Assembly: GCF_039023475.1 (NCBI RefSeq)
Contig: NZ_JBCHVB010000001.1
Location: 1,054,001 to 1,118,000, forward strand
Reading direction: 5' to 3'
DNA from: Erwinia sp039023475
GTDB lineage: Bacteria > Pseudomonadota > Gammaproteobacteria > Enterobacterales > Enterobacteriaceae
Length of the DNA stretch: 64,000 nucleotides
Every line of letters begins with the position of its first letter. Position 1 is the stretch's first letter. The notes beneath the pieces were generated by a model, which saw only the letters and a list, made by a program, of their open reading frames with translations, was not told the DNA's origin and made no database searches. A program made the position numbers and the translations under genes. This document shows, one piece after another, positions 61,138 to 64,000 of the stretch.

Positions 61138-61848
61138 TTAGCGGCGGTTGCCGAAAATGCGTAGCAGCATCAGGAACAGGTTGATAAAGTCCAGATAGAG
61201 GGTCAGCGCGCCCATAATGGAATAGCGACGCAGATTCTCTTTATCCTCAACGTTAATCCCCTCCCCGATATTTTTCAGCTTCTGGGTGTCGTAGGCGGTC
61301 AGACCAACAAAGACCACCACGCCGATATAGGTGACGGCCCACATCAGCGCGCTGCTTTTCAGCCAGATATTCACCAGCGAAGCCAGCACTATCCCAATCA
61401 GCGCCATAAACAACATGCTGCCCATGCCGCTCAGATCGCGTTTAGTGGTGTAGCCCCAGAAGCTCATGGCACCAAACATCCCGCCGGTCACCAGGAAAGT
61501 GCTGGCGATGGAGGAGTAGGTGTAAACGAGGAAAATACTCGCCATGGTCAGCCCGGTCAGAGCGGAGTAGAGCATAAACAGCGCCGTCGCCGCCGCGCCG
61601 CTCAGCTTATGCACCATGCCTGAGAGCACAAAAACCAGCCCCAGCTGAACGATAATCAGACCGAAGAACGTGATCTGATTTGCAAAAACCAGCTCCATTA
61701 CCGCAGGCGTATTCGCCGCGAACCATGAGACAAAGGCCGTCAGCAGCAGGCCACAGGTCATCCAGCCGTAAACCTGCGCCATGTAGGTCTGCAGGCCGGA
61801 GCTGGCCTGCGAGACAATGGTGTCGTTTGAACGTGGATATCGATCCAT
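61138..61848 (-). CDS. ybhL: BAX-inhibitor-1 (UPF0005) family protein YbhL
   Basis: 236 residues (E. coli 234), seven predicted helices. The start at 61848 (MDRYPRSNDTIV) has an AAGGAGAGC site. The conserved C-terminal segment is VGLTAYDTQKLKNI, containing the Asp that forms the di-aspartyl pH sensor in BsYetJ. Members are pH-dependent calcium leak channels; the role in E. coli is unclear. It is followed by the bidirectional terminator. Confidence 0.93.
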   Translation of the reverse strand: MDRYPRSNDTIVSQASSGLQTYMAQVYGWMTCGLLLTAFVSWFAANTPAVMELVFANQITFFGLIIVQLGLVFVLSGMVHKLSGAAATALFMLYSALTGLTMASIFLVYTYSSIASTFLVTGGMFGAMSFWGYTTKRDLSGMGSMLFMALIGIVLASLVNIWLKSSALMWAVTYIGVVVFVGLTAYDTQKLKNIGEGINVEDKENLRRYSIMGALTLYLDFINLFLMLLRIFGNRR

Positions 61849-62011
61849 GATGCTCTCCTTATTCGCGAGTCGAAAATTAAACAGATTAACCAAAAAGTGT
61901 CGCTTAAGTCTGGCACAGTCCGGGAAGATTAAGCCAGCGCCCATCCTCTCTTTTTATGCAGGACGCCCCATTTCAGCAGGCAATACGCGCTCAAAAAGAA
62001 ACCGATATGCT

Positions 62012-62038
62012 TAAAGGTTACACATTTGTTGCCGATAG
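62012..62038 (+). promoter_or_regulatory. Sigma28 (FliA) promoter of the second chemoreceptor
   Basis: TAAAGGTT-N11-GCCGATAG differs from the FliA consensus at two bases only and has the exact spacer. Transcription would start near 62046, 63 bases before the gene. Confidence 0.88.
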
Positions 62039-62108
62039 GTTTTGTACAGGGAGATTCACTGACAGGAAGTACAAAATTTGCTTCACTCTTCAACACCGGG
62101 GAATCTCC

Positions 62109-64000
62109 ATGAACAGTCAGCCAAATTCCAGGCGAAAAATGCGTACCCGAACCCTTATGCTGCTGGCTGGTGGGTTGACGATTACGCTCGGTTTTACCCT
62201 GACCATTGGTCTTCTTAGCTGGCAGTCGAGCCAGCAACAGCGCAAGCTGGCGGAAGACTATCTGGGTCAAATTGCCCTTGGCAACGCGCTCAGCGTTCAG
62301 AAAGAGCTGGATTACGCCCGCACCGTGGCAAGAGATCTGGGTCAGAGCATTATCGCCCTGCCGGCATCCGGTATTACTGACCGCAGCGTTGCCGAAAACC
62401 TGATGAAATATTCGCTCAAGCAAAATCCGGACTATCTGTCGATGTCGGTGATTTTTGAAGCGAACGCTTTCGATGGCCGCGATGCGGAATTCGCGCTGCT
62501 GCCCGACTCTGCCCCACAGGGACGCTTTGCCCGCTTTGTCGATCGCAATAGCGCCGGACAGTACGCCCTGCACAACCTTGACTCCTTTCTGACGCCGGGC
62601 CAGGGCGACTATTACCTGATCCCGCAGAAAGAGCAGAAAGATACCCTGATTGAACCCTACAGCTATGCCTATAACGGCGTCGATACGTTACTGACTTCGG
62701 TCGCCGCCGTGGTGATAGATGAAAACAAACTGAAAGCGGTGGCCACGGCAGATCTTTCGCTGGCCTCGCTGCAGAAGAGCATTGGCGCTATTAAACCCTG
62801 GGAAGGGACTGGCTATGCGCTGCTGCTTTCTAATAAAGGCCTGGTGGTTTCAGCCCCGGACGCAACCCTGGCGGGCAAGCCTTATCAAGGCGACACCAGC
62901 GATTTCAGCACGCAGGTTGTGGAACATTACGACAGCGTTCTGGGCGAGAACGTGCTGCAAACCTGGCGTCCCGTCACCATTGGGAACAGCGAACATCCCT
63001 GGTATCTTAGCGTCGTCGCGCCGGTGAATACGGTAATGGCCGCAGCTAACCGTCAACTGATGCACGCCCTTATCATGATGGTGTTCAGTATCATTATCGT
63101 GTGTACGGTTCTTGGCCTGCTCTTCAGCCGTAAAATTGCCCGGCCCGTTGGCGGCGAGCCTTCTCAGGCTGCAGAGATAGCCCTTGGCGTTGCCGAAGGG
63201 GATCTGACCGCCCATATCCCGGTAGAGAAAAACGACAGCCAGAGCATCTTCTTTGCCATGCAGACTATGCAGCAGCAGCTGCGTACGATGGTCGGTGAGA
63301 TCATCTCCGCCAGCGACTCTGTCCGTCAGGGAGCCGGCGAAATCGCCAGCGGCAACCTCGACCTCGCCTCCCGCACCGAACAGCAGGCGGCGGCGCTGGA
63401 AGAGACGGCGGCCAGCATGGAGCAGCTCACCGCAACGGTAAAACACAATGCGGACAATGCTCACCAGGCGACTGCCCTGACCGATACCGCCAATGAAATT
63501 GCCGGGCGTGGGGAAGCGCTGGTGCAGCAAGTTGTGCAGATTATGCAGCAAATTGACGACAGTTCCCGCAAGATTGGCGCCATTACCAGTATTATTAACA
63601 GTATCGCATTCCAGACGAATATCCTGGCGCTGAATGCGGCCGTGGAAGCCGCCCGCGCCGGTGAACAGGGCCGCGGTTTTGCCGTCGTCGCGGCGGAAGT
63701 GCGCAGCCTGGCTCAGCGCAGCGCGAACGCCGTAAAAGATATTTCCGCACTGATTGATGAGTCAACCAACCGCGTTGGCCGTGGCGTCAGCCTGGTACAG
63801 GATGCAGGTAAAACGATGCATGAAATGACCGTTGCGGTGAACTCGGTGAAAACCATTATCGGCGAGATCGTTCACGCTTCTGACGAGCAGTCGCAGGGGA
63901 TTGGCCAGGTGACCGTTGCCGTCAACCAGATGGATGGCGCTACCCAGCAGAACTCCGCGCTGGTGCAGCAGATGTCCGCCGCGGCCTCTTCTCTGGAAGA
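62109..64000 (+). CDS. Methyl-accepting chemotaxis protein, 3' end cut by window
   Basis: Open from the ATG at 62109 to the window end (about 630 codons seen). One N-terminal helix near residues 17-38 (LLAGGLTITLGFTLTIGLL), a periplasmic dCache-like region of about 260 residues (YYLIPQKEQKDTLIEPYSYAYNGV), a second helix near 320-340, HAMP, and the signalling hairpin. The tip reads IAFQTNILALNAAVEAARAGEQGRGFAVVA. The adaptation region is present (ASRTEQQAAALEETAASMEQL), so methylation sites are likely. The final residues are off the window, so a CheR-docking pentapeptide cannot be judged. A near-consensus sigma28 promoter lies upstream. Confidence 0.9.
   Translation, partial: MNSQPNSRRKMRTRTLMLLAGGLTITLGFTLTIGLLSWQSSQQQRKLAEDYLGQIALGNALSVQKELDYARTVARDLGQSIIALPASGITDRSVAENLMKYSLKQNPDYLSMSVIFEANAFDGRDAEFALLPDSAPQGRFARFVDRNSAGQYALHNLDSFLTPGQGDYYLIPQKEQKDTLIEPYSYAYNGVDTLLTSVAAVVIDENKLKAVATADLSLASLQKSIGAIKPWEGTGYALLLSNKGLVVSAPDATLAGKPYQGDTSDFSTQVVEHYDSVLGENVLQTWRPVTIGNSEHPWYLSVVAPVNTVMAAANRQLMHALIMMVFSIIIVCTVLGLLFSRKIARPVGGEPSQAAEIALGVAEGDLTAHIPVEKNDSQSIFFAMQTMQQQLRTMVGEIISASDSVRQGAGEIASGNLDLASRTEQQAAALEETAASMEQLTATVKHNADNAHQATALTDTANEIAGRGEALVQQVVQIMQQIDDSSRKIGAITSIINSIAFQTNILALNAAVEAARAGEQGRGFAVVAAEVRSLAQRSANAVKDISALIDESTNRVGRGVSLVQDAGKTMHEMTVAVNSVKTIIGEIVHASDEQSQGIGQVTVAVNQMDGATQQNSALVQQMSAAASSLE

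Overview
The window is a dense, GC-rich, roughly 64 kb chromosomal segment of an enterobacterium. Almost every gene has a recognisable Escherichia coli counterpart (mntR/mntS, ompX, rhtA, dps, glnHPQ, rlmF, ybiB, dinG, mlrA, yehWXYZ, bglX, dld, pbpG, yohCDF, dusC, rhlE, ybhQPN, clsB, ybhL). The exceptions (a five-step hut pathway, a DUF3772 MscS channel, a SUFU-domain protein, an MpaB-like oxygenase, a stand-alone idi) point to Erwiniaceae (Pantoea, Mixta or Erwinia). That placement is inference from gene content. I saw no rRNA, tRNA, IS element, prophage or CRISPR array.

Layout. 1-4.2 kb: a tripartite drug efflux operon (membrane fusion protein, DHA2 MFS pump, outer-membrane lipoprotein cut by the window edge). 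4.3-9.4 kb: ybiR-mntR, the very small mntS gene with an MntR box, then ompX, rhtA, dps and ybiI. 9.4-13.8 kb: glnHPQ with NtrC-like sites, rlmF and a flavin-reductase-like gene. 13.8-22.2 kb: a complete histidine utilisation locus in four divergent units (hutGI, hutFD, hutC, hutHU), tied together by four copies of a HutC-type operator. 22.4-29 kb: an M20 amidohydrolase, SOS-type dinG-ybiB with a perfect LexA box, a DUF3750 protein and a GNAT/XRE-cupin pair. 29-36 kb: mlrA, yohO, the YehZYXW betaine-type ABC importer, an MFS transporter and idi. 36-43 kb: a chemoreceptor with a sigma28 promoter and abutting CRP site, a SUFU-domain protein, an MpaB-like protein and bglX. 43-55.7 kb: dld, an MscS-like channel, pbpG, yohC/yohD/yohF, a GH15 hydrolase, an LdtB with a long extra C-terminal tail, a small AT-richer DUF1493 insertion and dusC. 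55.7-64 kb: rhlE, ybhQ, the ybhP-clsB-ybhN operon, ybhL and a second chemoreceptor with a near-consensus sigma28 promoter, cut by the window end.

Compared with E. coli, blocks that are far apart there (ybi/ybh near 18 min and yeh/yoh near 48 min) are interleaved here: the yeh/yoh block sits between dinG and rhlE, which are neighbours in E. coli. The functional themes are envelope and stress physiology, metal and nitrogen control (MntR, NtrC, HutC), and chemotaxis. I found no obviously new multi-gene system. The most interesting leads are small: the mntS leader with overlapping short ORFs, the CRP/sigma28 promoter, MlrA-type boxes in front of mlrA, the LdtB tail, and a translationally coupled short ORF/DUF1493 pair.
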